Shown here one piece after another: positions 18,653-28,782 of a DNA stretch of 64,000 nt. This stretch comes from Microcoleus vaginatus PCC 9802 (GTDB taxonomy: Bacteria > Cyanobacteriota > Cyanobacteriia > Cyanobacteriales > Microcoleaceae). The notes below the pieces were generated by a model. That model had not been told where the DNA came from. It searched no databases and was given only the letters and a program-made list of their open reading frames with translations. The stretch is from contig CP031740.1 of the NCBI GenBank assembly GCA_022701275.1, positions 2,305,001-2,369,000 of the forward strand, given 5' to 3'. A program made the translations under genes and the position numbers. The first letter of the stretch is position 1. Each line of letters starts with the position of its first letter.

Positions 18653-19984
18653 ATGACTCCTAAACTGCGATGGCTGTTGCCGGCCGCCCTTAGTCTTTTC
18701 TCGCTCGCCCTGCCCGCAAAAGCTGATACACTAACATCTTGGCACTTCGATCCCAGGGGAAATCAGCTCAATTTAACCACAGATTCAGGAGTTCAGCCGG
18801 AAGTTAAACTAATTGCTAATCCCACCCGCTTAGTAATTGATTTACCGGGAATAGTCTTGGAATATCCCGAAAGTCCTCAAAGTTACAACTCAGCTATTCA
18901 ACAAATTAGAGTCGGGCAATTTGACACCGGAACTACCAGGTTAGTCATACAATTAACTCCCGGTTATAAGTTAGACCCGCAAAAAATCCGAGTCATTAGA
19001 GAATCTGCCACGCGCTGGTCATTTCAGTTGCCAAATCCCGAGCAAATAGCGGGGAACGAGTCTTTTATACCCACAGCTATTACTCGCATAGAACAAGCAG
19101 CAGGTCAAGTTACGCCCTCTGTTTCGCCGGGAAATAAGATAAACTATTCCACTGATTTGGTGATGTCAACAGGCTCGGAAATGACAGCCATCAAGCCTCA
19201 AATCGAAAGTGCGATCGAACAGTATAGATCCCTGAGCGCCGGAATGTTTTTTCTGGATTTAGATACAGGCAACTATTTAGATATCAAAGGCGATCGAGTA
19301 TTTCCGGCCGCCAGTACCATCAAATTACCTATTCTGATTGCTTTTTATCAAGATGTAGACGCGGGCAAAGTTAGCCTAGACGAAACATTAGTTATGAAGT
19401 CTGACTTAGTAGCCAGCGGTTCTGGCACTATGCAAGACAGACCAAATGGAACTCGGTTTAGCATCAGAGAAACCGTAGATAAAATGATTACCATCAGCGA
19501 CAATACAGCCACCAACATGATTATTGAACGTTTGGGGGGAATTGCTAAACTTAACGAGCGTTTTCGCAGTTGGGGATTAACGGACACCCGAATTCGCAAT
19601 TGGTTGGGAGATTTTCAAGGAACAAATACCACAAGTTCTGTGGATATGGTAAAGTTGCTGGCGATGCTATCTCGCGATAAATTAGTTTCTGAATCGAGTC
19701 GGGAACAAGCTTTAGAATTACTGCGGAACACAACAACTAGAACGCTTTTGCCTTCGGGTTTAGGCCCGGGAGCCGTGATTGCTGACAAAACCGGAGATAT
19801 CGGCTTTGTGGTTGGCGATGCGGGAATTATTGATATGCCCAACGGTAAGCGTTATTTAGCGGCAATATTTGTCAAACGTCCTTACAATGACCCGATTGTG
19901 AGAGATTTTGTCCGTCGGATTTCGCGGATTGTTTACAATTATTTAGACCAACCTGCGGCGAGAGTACCGGATAATTTGCGTTGA
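18653..19984 (+). CDS. AMIN domain / class A beta-lactamase-fold serine hydrolase
   Basis: The 443-residue exported protein begins with a signal peptide (LLPAALSLFSLALPAKA), then an AMIN domain (about 25-140), which binds peptidoglycan or localises cell-envelope enzymes, and then a serine hydrolase domain (about 180-425). The latter has all three beta-lactamase/PBP motifs: SxxK in ASTIKLP, SDN in TISDNTATN and KTG in DKTGDIG. Fusions with AMIN suggest cell-wall work or a penicillin-binding role more than antibiotic resistance. I start at the ATG at 18653, where the signal peptide begins, not 33 bases upstream. Confidence 0.9.
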   Translation: MTPKLRWLLPAALSLFSLALPAKADTLTSWHFDPRGNQLNLTTDSGVQPEVKLIANPTRLVIDLPGIVLEYPESPQSYNSAIQQIRVGQFDTGTTRLVIQLTPGYKLDPQKIRVIRESATRWSFQLPNPEQIAGNESFIPTAITRIEQAAGQVTPSVSPGNKINYSTDLVMSTGSEMTAIKPQIESAIEQYRSLSAGMFFLDLDTGNYLDIKGDRVFPAASTIKLPILIAFYQDVDAGKVSLDETLVMKSDLVASGSGTMQDRPNGTRFSIRETVDKMITISDNTATNMIIERLGGIAKLNERFRSWGLTDTRIRNWLGDFQGTNTTSSVDMVKLLAMLSRDKLVSESSREQALELLRNTTTRTLLPSGLGPGAVIADKTGDIGFVVGDAGIIDMPNGKRYLAAIFVKRPYNDPIVRDFVRRISRIVYNYLDQPAARVPDNLR

Positions 19985-20023
19985 GCAGACAATTCGGCGA
20001 TTGAAATCGCTACTAAACAAACA

Positions 20024-20043
20024 AAGTCCGCCTTCGCGGACTT
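20024..20043. repeat. Hairpin AAGTCCGC-CTTC-GCGGACTT
   Basis: A perfect 8-bp stem with a CTTC loop lies between the convergent serine hydrolase and DUF4342 genes. It may act as a bidirectional terminator; similar hairpins are dispersed in related cyanobacteria. Confidence 0.6.
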
Positions 20044-20070
20044 GAAGAGAAGATTTTTAATTACTAATGA

Positions 20071-20442
20071 CTATTCTTTGCGCTCGATGGCTACAGTCAA
20101 ATGAGCCACAACTGCCCCTACTGTAGCAAGTACAGCAGCAATTGGAAAGACTACTGAGCCTGCCACGCCGCCTACTAATCCCGCCATCAGCGGAATGTCT
20201 GCCAAAGTCCGCCCTTGCGAGTTTTTGATGACGAGGCGGCGGAGTTTTCCTTGCTGAATTAGTTCTTTGACTTTACCAATTAGGCTGTCGCCGCTAATCT
20301 TAAATTCTTCCACTCTGACTTTTTCCTCTGCTGCAAATTCTGAGGCGTATAAAGGAGTTTCAACTGTTGGGTTGGCTGAATTTCCTGCCGCTGCTGTTTC
20401 GTCTTGTAGAATTGTTACTTGTTGTTCTTTTTGTAAGTTCAT
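20071..20442 (-). CDS. DUF4342 family protein
   Basis: This 123-residue protein carries a DUF4342 domain in its C-terminal part (EEFKISGDSLIGKVKELIQQG, then LRRLVIKN and TLADIPL) and one hydrophobic segment (LMAGLVGGVAGSVVFPIAAVLATVGAVVA), so it probably sits in a membrane. The first 40 residues are low in complexity. Function of the family is unknown. Confidence 0.82.
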   Translation of the reverse strand: MNLQKEQQVTILQDETAAAGNSANPTVETPLYASEFAAEEKVRVEEFKISGDSLIGKVKELIQQGKLRRLVIKNSQGRTLADIPLMAGLVGGVAGSVVFPIAAVLATVGAVVAHLTVAIERKE

Positions 20443-20906
20443 TTTGTGTAAGGGCGGGTGAAAACCAGCCGTTTAATTTCTATACTCTTATCTTCGGCGA
20501 TCGCACTTGGGAATGACAGGCCAGGAAACCCTACAATGTGCATTCGTACTTTCCACCCCCGCCTTTTTACTCAAAACTTTATTTTTGTCTGGTTAGAGCG
20601 GGGCGGGTTTATCTATTCCTAAAGATAGAGAAGATTTTGTTGAAACAACCCGTCTCTAGATACAAGTAAGGTGCGTACTGCCAGCCCGGGTCTTGGTGGC
20701 GACTGTCGGTTGAATCTTTAAGTTGGACACCAAGTGAACTAAAGTCAGGGAAAATTATTAAAATTAAAACTTTATATTTCTAGAATGACTTCAAAACTGA
20801 TTGCTATCTAGGCACAATCGACCTATGTCTTGCAATGCCAGTTCCCAAAAGCATCCCAGAGATAGCATCGCATTGGCGAAGCACAATAAAATCAGAAACT
20901 CAAACC
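20443..20906. other. Intergenic region
   Basis: About 460 bases with no convincing open frame. The last part may contain decayed upstream sequence of the AraC remnant that follows. Confidence 0.5.
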
Positions 20907-21186
20907 GAGTACATCAACTAACATCTGAATCAAGATATTAAATTGGCAGATTTACCTCCATTGCTGGATACGAGTCAATTTCATGTCAGCCATGTATTTA
21001 AGCAGTCGGCACATCCCCCTACAAATACCCGATCGCCCAACGGGTAAAACGGGCAAAGCAATTGTTGAAATTTTCTAGATCGATGATGGACATTGCCGTA
21101 TTGGTGTGAATTCAACAGCCACAGCCATTGGCAGCACACAGTTTCGGCAATTTACGGGGATGACACCGAGAGTCGGAGCGAATTAA
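20907..21186 (+). pseudogene. Decayed AraC-family regulator (C-terminal HTH)
   Basis: Conceptual translation with two frame changes gives the double helix-turn-helix end of an AraC regulator: QDIKLADLPPLLDTSQFHV, then HVFKQS, IAQRVKRAKQLL and, in another frame, STQFRQFTGMTPR. TAA at 20919 replaces a Gln codon (EYIN-stop-HLNQDIKLADL). The sensor domain is missing. It is clearly inactive. Confidence 0.75.
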
Positions 21187-21238
21187 GCGAGCGAGGTTTT
21201 GTACAGTACACAGTTTGTTATGCCGCTTTTCAGTAGTC

Positions 21239-22396
21239 CTAATCTTCGTCTCCCCAATCTGGATCAATATCCCCAAAATCAATGCTGACAGGTGTTTTCA
21301 TCTCCACTTCAACCTCATCTACTTTGACCTGTGCGCCAACCCTTTTAAAATCACCTGCAAATGTAATTAAAACCTCCACCTCCAAATTGTCTTGAGTATT
21401 TACGCTATAGCCTCCTATTCCAACATAATCTTTGTCGATATGATCGTAGACATAAAATGAAAAACTGCACTCAACATTGACATCAACACTTAATTTTGAT
21501 TCAACTATCAAGCTATTGTCATCAAAATTAACAGGTCTAAATATTATGTTAGGAGACTCAAGCAATTCAAATTCAAATTCCGTGACCTTGATTTGTGTTA
21601 CTTCTTGTTCATAATTAAAAGAAGAGTTAGCCTCTGGATAAATATCCATTTCACAAATTTTATAATCTAAAGCATTAAAGACAGCTTGTTTTACATCTTC
21701 AAGAACGCCATTTTCATATTGTTGGGATAAATGTCTACATAGATCATCAGCATTTTGAAACAGTCCTAAAACGCCGGCAAAGTCATCACTAGAGTAAAGT
21801 CGTTCAGAGCCTTTGCAGAAATTTTTCCAGTCATTGTCAGATGTAACAACAATAATTTTTGTTTTGTTTTTATTAGCCCAAGTCTCAAGAGAGATTAAAG
21901 CAATTGCATCAGGAAATTCATTTTTTTTCTTACCATTTTCAGAAAAAGGGGGCTTGGCTCTAAAATATTTTTGTATTAGTTCGGTGACTATTAAATAATC
22001 TTGAGCTTCGAGAATCTCCAGAGATGTAGCCTCTATAAACTGACTAAATCGCTCAGACGCAACTTCTTGTGCTTCACGTCCACCGAAAAGTGAGTTTTTT
22101 ATGTCTTCAATATCACTATCCTCAACTTGCCAATAATCCTTAGCGTCTTTGAGGGATTTATCAATGTCCCTTTGTGCATCTTTGGTTTTTTTAGTTAAGT
22201 GCGATAATACTTCCTCTTTAACCACCTCGGAGATAATCAACTTTGTAGAATTATCTAGAAATTGGTCTAATTGCTTAAGCAGCCCAGACTCTAGCTTTAA
22301 CCCTTGAGACTCAAAAATTGATGTATCCAAACTAATTGCTCCAAACTCTCCCATTCTGACAAGCTCCTTAAGTTCATTTAGTTCCATATGTTCCAT
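21239..22396 (-). CDS. PIN-domain protein (DUF4935-like)
   Basis: The N-terminal half is a PIN-like RNase domain: acidic residues occur in AISLDTSIFES, in the NEFPDAIALISLETWA helix and in IIVVTSDNDWKNFC, the usual arrangement of PIN metal ligands. The C-terminal 150 residues are beta-rich and acidic without a known domain. The AT-rich composition differs from its neighbours and suggests transfer. Proteins of this kind occur singly, not as classical toxin-antitoxin pairs, and no antitoxin gene is adjacent. Confidence 0.75.
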   Translation of the reverse strand: MEHMELNELKELVRMGEFGAISLDTSIFESQGLKLESGLLKQLDQFLDNSTKLIISEVVKEEVLSHLTKKTKDAQRDIDKSLKDAKDYWQVEDSDIEDIKNSLFGGREAQEVASERFSQFIEATSLEILEAQDYLIVTELIQKYFRAKPPFSENGKKKNEFPDAIALISLETWANKNKTKIIVVTSDNDWKNFCKGSERLYSSDDFAGVLGLFQNADDLCRHLSQQYENGVLEDVKQAVFNALDYKICEMDIYPEANSSFNYEQEVTQIKVTEFEFELLESPNIIFRPVNFDDNSLIVESKLSVDVNVECSFSFYVYDHIDKDYVGIGGYSVNTQDNLEVEVLITFAGDFKRVGAQVKVDEVEVEMKTPVSIDFGDIDPDWGDED

Positions 22397-22594
22397 ATAT
22401 TTAAGTCACGAAGATACAAGATATTAATATATAAATTTTATCACATTCTTAACATTTATTAAAGTTTATATCCTCATAAAAATCAAGTTCGCCCTTGTCT
22501 TGAAGAAGTTTCATCGGAACGACAGACCATACCGATGCAACCCGAAAGGATCGAACTAAGTTAAACTAAGTCAGGTAAATGACTTTCTATACAG

Positions 22595-24517
22595 ATGACT
22601 ATTTTTACTCTACGATCGATCAAAAAAGACTTCGGCATCAAGGAACTCTTGACAGATGCCAGTTTCAGCCTGGATGAAGGCGATAAAGTCGGACTCATCG
22701 GCACCAACGGTTCCGGCAAATCAACGCTGCTGAAAATGATTGCGGGTATGGAGTCGATCGACTCTGGCGATCGCTGGGTCAATCCAGGGTCTACAATTGT
22801 CTATCTCCCCCAACAGCCGGATTTAGACGAAAATCACACTGTCTTAGAGCAAGTATTTGCCGACAGTGGCGAACAAATGGCTTTAGTGCGCGAATACGAG
22901 GAAATTTCCGATCAATTGTCCCACGGCAAAGGCGATACAGACAAGTTGATGGCGCGTCTGTCTGCAGTGTCTGAACGCATTGATGAGGTGGATGCGTGGG
23001 ATTTGGAAACCAAGGCGAAATTGATTTTGACTCAGTTGGGGATTGAGGATTTTGATGCGAAAATTGCCGATTTGTCCGGCGGCTACCGCAAGCGAATTGC
23101 CTTAGCAACGGCATTGTTGTCCGAGCCCGATGTGTTGCTGATGGATGAACCGACAAACCACTTGGATGCGCTGTCTGTAGAGTGGTTGCAGAACTATTTG
23201 AACGGCTATCGCGGTGCTTTGCTGCTGATTACCCACGATCGCTATTTTCTCGATCGCGTTACCAATCGGATTCTGGAGATCGATCGCGGCGACCTTTACA
23301 ATTATGCTGGCAATTACGCTTATTACTTGGAGAAAAAAGCCTTAGCTGAAGAATCCGCCGCCAGCACTGTTCGCAAACACGCGGGTGTATTGCGGCGCGA
23401 ATTGGAATGGCTCAAACGCGGGCCGAAAGCGCGGAGTACCAAGCAAAAAGCTCGGATCGATCGCATTAAAGATATGCGAGCCCAGGAGTTCAAAACAGCC
23501 AACGGCAAAGTCGAAATTGCCACAGCGGGCCGCCGAATTGGTAAGAAGGTGATTGAGTTATTGAATATCTGTAAAGCTTATGGCGATCGCACTTTAATTA
23601 AAGATTTTACCTACAATTTCACACCCGAAGACCGGATTGGAATTATTGGTAGCAACGGTGCGGGAAAATCGACGCTGATGGATATCATTACCGGACGCAT
23701 TCAGCCGGATTCGGGTACGGTCGAAATTGGCACAACCATTCATATCGGTTATTTTGACCAGCATTCAGAGGATTTGACGCCGAACGAAGACCAACGAGTT
23801 ATTGAATACTTGAAAAGTGTCGCGGAATTGGTGCAAACGGCGGATGGGGAAATCATTACCGCTTCTCAAATGTTGGAAAAGTTTCTGTTTCCACCGAACC
23901 AACAGTATGCACCGATTAACAAACTTTCTGGCGGGGAAAAGCGCCGGTTATTTCTGTTGAAAGTGCTGATGAGTGCGCCGAACGTGCTGATTTTGGACGA
24001 ACCGACAAACGACTTAGACGTGCAGACTTTGGCGGTTTTGGAGGATTATCTCGAAGATTTTAACGGCTGCGTGATTGTGGTGTCCCACGATCGCTATTTT
24101 CTCGATCGCACGATCGACATGGTTTTCGCCCTAGAACCGGGCGGCAATTTGCGTTTGTATCCCGGCAATTATTCGGTGTATTTAGACTACAAGAAAGCCG
24201 AAGAAGCCAAAGAAATCAAAGGGCAAAAAGAAAAAGAAAAAATTACACGCACCGCTGAATCTAATAATTCTAAAAGCCCAACTTCTACTCAAAAATCTAC
24301 CAAAGTTTCCTTTAATGAGAAGCGGGAATACGAACAATTAGAAAGTCAAATTCCACAGATGGAAGCTGAGAAACAAGAGATTGAAAAGAGGTTGTCTAAC
24401 AATGCTCCCAGCGGGTTTGCCGAGGTGAAGAAGTTATCGGATCGTTTGGCTCAGTTGACGCAGCAGATCGATCGCGCGACTGAGCGCTGGTTGGAACTGG
24501 CGGAACGGGTGGGTTAA
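22595..24517 (+). CDS. ABC-F family ATPase (Uup/EttA-like)
   Basis: This 640-residue soluble protein has two ABC domains and no membrane part, as in ABC-F ribosome-associated factors. Walker A motifs: GTNGSGKST and GSNGAGKST. Signatures: LSGGYRKRIALA and LSGGEKRRLFLL. Walker B: VLLMDEPTNHLD and VLILDEPTNDLD. The linker between the domains and a C-terminal coiled coil after about 550 (Uup-type CTD) are present. It probably resolves stalled ribosomes or affects DNA structures as Uup does. Confidence 0.93.
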   Translation: MTIFTLRSIKKDFGIKELLTDASFSLDEGDKVGLIGTNGSGKSTLLKMIAGMESIDSGDRWVNPGSTIVYLPQQPDLDENHTVLEQVFADSGEQMALVREYEEISDQLSHGKGDTDKLMARLSAVSERIDEVDAWDLETKAKLILTQLGIEDFDAKIADLSGGYRKRIALATALLSEPDVLLMDEPTNHLDALSVEWLQNYLNGYRGALLLITHDRYFLDRVTNRILEIDRGDLYNYAGNYAYYLEKKALAEESAASTVRKHAGVLRRELEWLKRGPKARSTKQKARIDRIKDMRAQEFKTANGKVEIATAGRRIGKKVIELLNICKAYGDRTLIKDFTYNFTPEDRIGIIGSNGAGKSTLMDIITGRIQPDSGTVEIGTTIHIGYFDQHSEDLTPNEDQRVIEYLKSVAELVQTADGEIITASQMLEKFLFPPNQQYAPINKLSGGEKRRLFLLKVLMSAPNVLILDEPTNDLDVQTLAVLEDYLEDFNGCVIVVSHDRYFLDRTIDMVFALEPGGNLRLYPGNYSVYLDYKKAEEAKEIKGQKEKEKITRTAESNNSKSPTSTQKSTKVSFNEKREYEQLESQIPQMEAEKQEIEKRLSNNAPSGFAEVKKLSDRLAQLTQQIDRATERWLELAERVG

Positions 24518-25200
24518 TTTGGGTTGTCCGAGTGTTGTCTTTAGCTCCTGCTCACAATGACAGGAGCTAGAGTAATTATGGATGAAAAAATTTCCTGCTG
24601 AAACGAATATATATTGACAAATTTCAATATTTTTTTCTTTTTGTATTACAAATAGTAGTGTAAAAAAATATTAGGAATAATGCTTGTTTAGCAGACCATT
24701 TGGCAACCTTTGACAATTTATTACCTAAGTGTGATGAAGCTATGGTACTATTAAAGTTATAAAATCGGTTGCTTGTTACTACTGTCAAGCAAACTGACCA
24801 ACAAACTTAAGACGAGTAAAAGTCTGAAATCCTTGTTAAACCTGCAAGGCGATCGGAAACAGCGCCAAAAAACCCGCTTTTTTTGCGAGAGCCTCAAGTA
24901 AAGCTGTATGTCAAAAACTGTGAAGACCCGGAGGGTGGGATTGACACAAGCAGTGAATATGCAGTAAAAGTCAGCGTAAGCAAATAAGACTGGCAGCAGA
25001 AAACAGGGACTAAAAGGCCCAAAACAGGTAAAAAAAAAGTCGATCGGGCAAAGTAAGTTGGCCGAGGACTAAAAATATGGTGATGAGTGAGATACAATTG
25101 ACCTGTTCCGAGCCAAGAATTGGTCAACATCACAAGTATCCTGTAGAAGTCAAAAGTTAACAGTCTCAGGGTTGTCGAGCAGCGCGAATCAGAGAAAACT
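24518..25200. other. Long intergenic region
   Basis: About 680 bases between two genes on the same strand, AT-rich at first. One minus-strand frame (24894-25133) is hydrophobic but has no family features and I do not accept it. Likely a long 5' leader or promoter region for the gene at 25201. Confidence 0.5.
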
Positions 25201-26448
25201 ATGCCTCAAAAAGTAATCGCCAAACAGATGTCTTTGGAATCAGCGTCCGATCCGATCTCCGTGGTTGCGACCGTCGAAACAGTGCCAGCCGAAGCAGTGG
25301 CAGTAGAGTCCTACGCCGATCGGTTGATGGACGAACTGTTTGAAGGAGTCGATCGAGCATTCGACGGCAGCGACGGACTGCCATCGGAACCAGTGCAGCC
25401 TGAATTCGTGGCGCTCAAGTCGATCTCTGTACCTCAAATAGTTTTGTCGCAGTTGGCACCCCCCCAGCCGCAGAGGGGGGAAAAAGACGTAGAAGCGATC
25501 GCCCGCCAAGTCGCCCTAGAAACAGCCAAAAAACAGCAGTCCAAACAATCATTCGACAGAATGCTGCTGGGAGCAGCATTTGGGTCGCTGCTGCTAGTCA
25601 TGGGGTTATGGCTCGCAAGCAGGTCGGGATTGGTGCGCTTGCCCGCCGCCCCCGCACCAGAGACACCCGCAGCAAGTGGCAAAACAGCACCAGATACCCA
25701 GTTTGTCGAATATGTGGAACGCTCCCTAGAAGCGATCGAACAAAAAAAAGCACCCCAAGCTAACCCCCAACTTGCAGGAGTTCCCGGAGCCCCCACCCCA
25801 GGGACACTGCCGAGCATTCCAATTTCCGGCGCGCCGCCGGCAACCGCAGGTCTTTCGACAGCAGTCAACCGCATTGCTAATGCCCTCGAACAAGCTGCCT
25901 CGCAGCCGGGAGCACCAGCACCTCAAGTCGTAGTCATCCCTCCCCCCGCTCAGGTGACTGTGGCTCCGGCTGCTCCGGTAGCTGCTGCTCCGGCTGCTCC
26001 GGCTGCTCCGGCTGCTCCTCAAACCGCTGCAGTTTCCCCCTCGCCTGCTGCTCCAGCCTCGGGTCGTGCGATCGCCGCTGCGGGAACTCGCTCTCCCCTC
26101 GCCGCTTCGCCTTCCCCCTCGGAGTCTCCCCAGCCAAAGATTTTGGCTCGCGAAACCGAACCGGCACCAGCGCCCCCAGCAGCAGCAGCCCAGCAATCCG
26201 CGCCCGCGCCCGAGCAATCCGCACCGGCCGTCAGCAGCGCCCCGACTTCCGCCCACACGTTGGTAGGGATTTTGGAGTTGGGCGATCGATCGGCTGCTTT
26301 GTTTGAAGTAGACGGCGTAGCCCGCAGAATTTATGTGGGCGAAAGCATTGGGGCTAGCGGTTGGACGCTGGCAGAAATCAAAAATCAAGAAGCCGTTATC
26401 CGCAAGGGAGGAGATGTGCGATCGGTTTTTGTCGGCCAAAAGTTCTAA
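25201..26448 (+). CDS. Single-span Pro/Ala-rich protein with GspC/PilP-like C-terminus
   Basis: An acidic N-terminal region (1-115) is followed by one membrane helix (MLLGAAFGSLLLVMGLWLA, about 121-139) and a long Ala/Pro linker (about 145-340) with tandem AAP units. The last 65 residues (HTLVGILELGDRSAALFEVDG... RRIYVGESIGASGWTLAEI) resemble the small beta domain of type II secretion GspC and pilus PilP proteins. The layout (cytoplasmic tail, helix, linker, beta domain) is also like those proteins. It may be a type IV pilus or secretion accessory factor, which is inference. Confidence 0.65.
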   Translation: MPQKVIAKQMSLESASDPISVVATVETVPAEAVAVESYADRLMDELFEGVDRAFDGSDGLPSEPVQPEFVALKSISVPQIVLSQLAPPQPQRGEKDVEAIARQVALETAKKQQSKQSFDRMLLGAAFGSLLLVMGLWLASRSGLVRLPAAPAPETPAASGKTAPDTQFVEYVERSLEAIEQKKAPQANPQLAGVPGAPTPGTLPSIPISGAPPATAGLSTAVNRIANALEQAASQPGAPAPQVVVIPPPAQVTVAPAAPVAAAPAAPAAPAAPQTAAVSPSPAAPASGRAIAAAGTRSPLAASPSPSESPQPKILARETEPAPAPPAAAAQQSAPAPEQSAPAVSSAPTSAHTLVGILELGDRSAALFEVDGVARRIYVGESIGASGWTLAEIKNQEAVIRKGGDVRSVFVGQKF

Positions 26449-26449
26449 T

Positions 26450-26775
26450 CAGTCATCAGTTATCAGTCATTAGTCATCAGTCATTAGTTATGAGTTAGGT
26501 CATCGGTAATCGGTAATGGGCCGCGATCGGGCTGTATATCACGAGCAGTGACAACAGTTATAATATAGGAACCGCCAAGACGTTCTTAATGGCTGAAACC
26601 ATTGCTCTTATTACTTCTTGCTTCTATCCGTTAAATCGGTTCCCCCATTCGTTGCCGAACTTTCTTCTGCTATAACTAACAACTCAGGATCAATAATCGA
26701 TCTCCAGTGACTAAGAACCAATGACTAATAACTAATGACCAATGACTAATGACCCAGGACTAATGACTGAGGAAT
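26450..26775. repeat. Heptameric STRR arrays
   Basis: Two clusters of degenerate heptamers (AGTCATC/AGTCATT near 26455-26500; CAATGACTAATGAC types near 26705-26770) fill the gap between two genes on the same strand. No gene is seen. Confidence 0.85.
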
Positions 26776-26783
26776 TATAAAAA

Positions 26784-27359
26784 ATGGGCTTATTTGATGA
26801 TTTCAGCCGCTTTCTAGAAACCAGATTAGAAGAATTTTTGCGTAGCAATCCCCATCTGGAATTGCAGGCAATAGAAGAACAACTGAAGGAACAAGAAGAA
26901 GACACTCTGCGGCTGATTCTCGATATCCAAAAACAAGAGAAAAAACTGCAAGCCGAAATTCTCTCCGCCGCTCAAGAAATTCAGCGTTGGAACGATCGCA
27001 TCAACAAAGCTAAAGCTGCTCAAAGGCTCGATTTAGCTCAAGCCGCCCAAGAGCGGCAAGCAGCTTTGTTGCGTCAGGGAAATCAGCGCTGGGGTCAAAT
27101 GCAAGGCTGCAAAGAACGGATTGAACAAGCAAAAGAACTCTACCGCCAAATTCAAGTACGGCGAAAAGAAGTCCGAGCAAAAGCCGCAGAAGCTGCAACT
27201 CGAACTACCACTAAAACAGAGCCAAATTGGGATACAAAGGGTTGGAATCAGAGTTCAAATTATAACAGTTTTAATGCGGCAGATCCTTTAGAAGAAAAGT
27301 TTCAACACTGGGAAGCTCAGGAAGAACTAGATCAAATGAAGCGGAATATAGGCCGATAG
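26784..27359 (+). CDS. TIGR04376 family coiled-coil protein
   Basis: The 191-residue soluble protein is helical throughout (about 15-150), rich in Glu, Gln and Lys, with the family's FDDFSRFLETRLEEFL start and a C-terminal DPLEEKFQHWEAQEELDQMKR motif. The family is restricted to cyanobacteria and its role is unknown. It follows the pilus-like gene on the same strand. Confidence 0.85.
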   Translation: MGLFDDFSRFLETRLEEFLRSNPHLELQAIEEQLKEQEEDTLRLILDIQKQEKKLQAEILSAAQEIQRWNDRINKAKAAQRLDLAQAAQERQAALLRQGNQRWGQMQGCKERIEQAKELYRQIQVRRKEVRAKAAEAATRTTTKTEPNWDTKGWNQSSNYNSFNAADPLEEKFQHWEAQEELDQMKRNIGR

Positions 27360-27624
27360 TTACGAAATTATCCCAATTTTTTAGGGACTGGTTCACTCGA
27401 AACTCGGATTCCCAACGCTTATATTCGTCAACCCCCCAGACTCTCAGGTATGGCGATCGCTCGCTCAGACTTTATCAAGAAATTGGGTTTAAAACCCCGT
27501 CCTTCGCTCGACGGCTTTCTCCTAATGTAGGGGATACGACACGTACTTGTAAAGCTTTGTGAACAAGTTTAGCGATGTTAAGCTAGCGTTGCTAGCATAA
27601 GAGTATCGTGATTAGGTCGAAGTC

Positions 27625-28782
27625 ATGCTAGTTTTTGAATTCAAAGCATACGGTAAAAAGCAGCAATTAGATGCTATAGATGAAGCAATTAGAACAGTGC
27701 AGTTCATCCGCAACAAAGCATTGCGCTTTTGGATGGACAACCAAAAAGTCGATAAATACGACTTAAATAAGTACAGCGCTGTTTTAGCTAAAGAATTTTC
27801 GTTTTGCGATGACTTGAACAGCATGGCTCGGCAATCTAGCTCAGAAAGAGCGTGGTCGGCAATCTCCCGATTCTACGATAACTGTAAAAAGAAAATTCCG
27901 GGAAAAAAGGGATTTCCGCAGTTCCAGAAAGACAACCGCTCGGTCGAATATAAGACAACCGGATGGCGTCTGGCAACCGACCGGCAATCTCTCACTTTTA
28001 CCGACAAGAAAGGAATCGGGAAACTCAAACTAAAAGGGACGCGCGACTTACATTTTTATCACCGTAGTCAAATCAAGCGAGTACGCTTAGTAAAGCGAGC
28101 AGACGGATATTTCGTCCAGTTTTGCGTTCAAGTTGACCGCTCTCAAAAGATTGAGGTCACAGGCAATGCCATTGGATTAGACGTGGGGCTCAAAGAGTTC
28201 TACACAGACTCAAAGGGCGTTGCCGTCGAAAATCCGCGATTTCTGGGCAAGGGAGAGTACAGATTAAAAAAAGCCCAAAGACGAGTTTCAAAACGAGTCA
28301 AGGGTTCGCACAACAGAAGAAAAGCTAGAGTGATTCTAGGAAAGCGCCACCTCAAAATAAGTAGACAGCGTAAAGATTTTGCCGTGAAATTGGCAAGATG
28401 CGTCATCCAGTCAAACGACTGTGTAGCCTACGAAGATTTGAGGATTAAAAATATGGTGAAGAATCACTGTTTAGCCAAATCGATTAACGACGCATCTTGG
28501 TATATGTTCCGAACATGGATGGAATATTTCGGCAAAGTATTCGGAAGGATTACGATTGCCGTGCCAGCCAATGGAACAAGTCAAGAATGTTCTAGCTGCA
28601 GGACTGTTGTTAAGAAAAGTCTATCAACGCGAACCCACGCTTGTCAGTGCGGATGCACCCTTGATAGAGATTGGAACGCCGCTAGAAATATCCTCAAGGA
28701 GGGGATTAAGTACGGTGGGGCACACCGGAACTTGGATCTTAGATCCGAACGCTTGTGGAGAATTGACCGCTACCGATGTTGA
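27625..28782 (+). CDS. tnpB: TnpB RNA-guided nuclease, frameshifted C-terminus
   Basis: The 385-residue protein has the RuvC-like acids in AIGLDVGLKEFY, AYEDLRIKNM and DRDWNAARNIL, and a zinc finger CSSC...CQCGC before the last. TnpB nucleases cut DNA guided by an omega RNA from the element's right end. The expected tail (GLSTVGHTGTW ... QVDSAKQESPRL) is present in another frame from 28701 to 28837. One extra G in the GGGG run at 28701-28704 accounts for the shift. All catalytic residues lie before it, so activity may survive. Confidence 0.85.
   Translation: MLVFEFKAYGKKQQLDAIDEAIRTVQFIRNKALRFWMDNQKVDKYDLNKYSAVLAKEFSFCDDLNSMARQSSSERAWSAISRFYDNCKKKIPGKKGFPQFQKDNRSVEYKTTGWRLATDRQSLTFTDKKGIGKLKLKGTRDLHFYHRSQIKRVRLVKRADGYFVQFCVQVDRSQKIEVTGNAIGLDVGLKEFYTDSKGVAVENPRFLGKGEYRLKKAQRRVSKRVKGSHNRRKARVILGKRHLKISRQRKDFAVKLARCVIQSNDCVAYEDLRIKNMVKNHCLAKSINDASWYMFRTWMEYFGKVFGRITIAVPANGTSQECSSCRTVVKKSLSTRTHACQCGCTLDRDWNAARNILKEGIKYGGAHRNLDLRSERLWRIDRYRC

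Noticed and set aside
24894-25133. Hydrophobic 79-codon frame
   Set aside because: Composition follows local base bias, no ribosome site and no family likeness.
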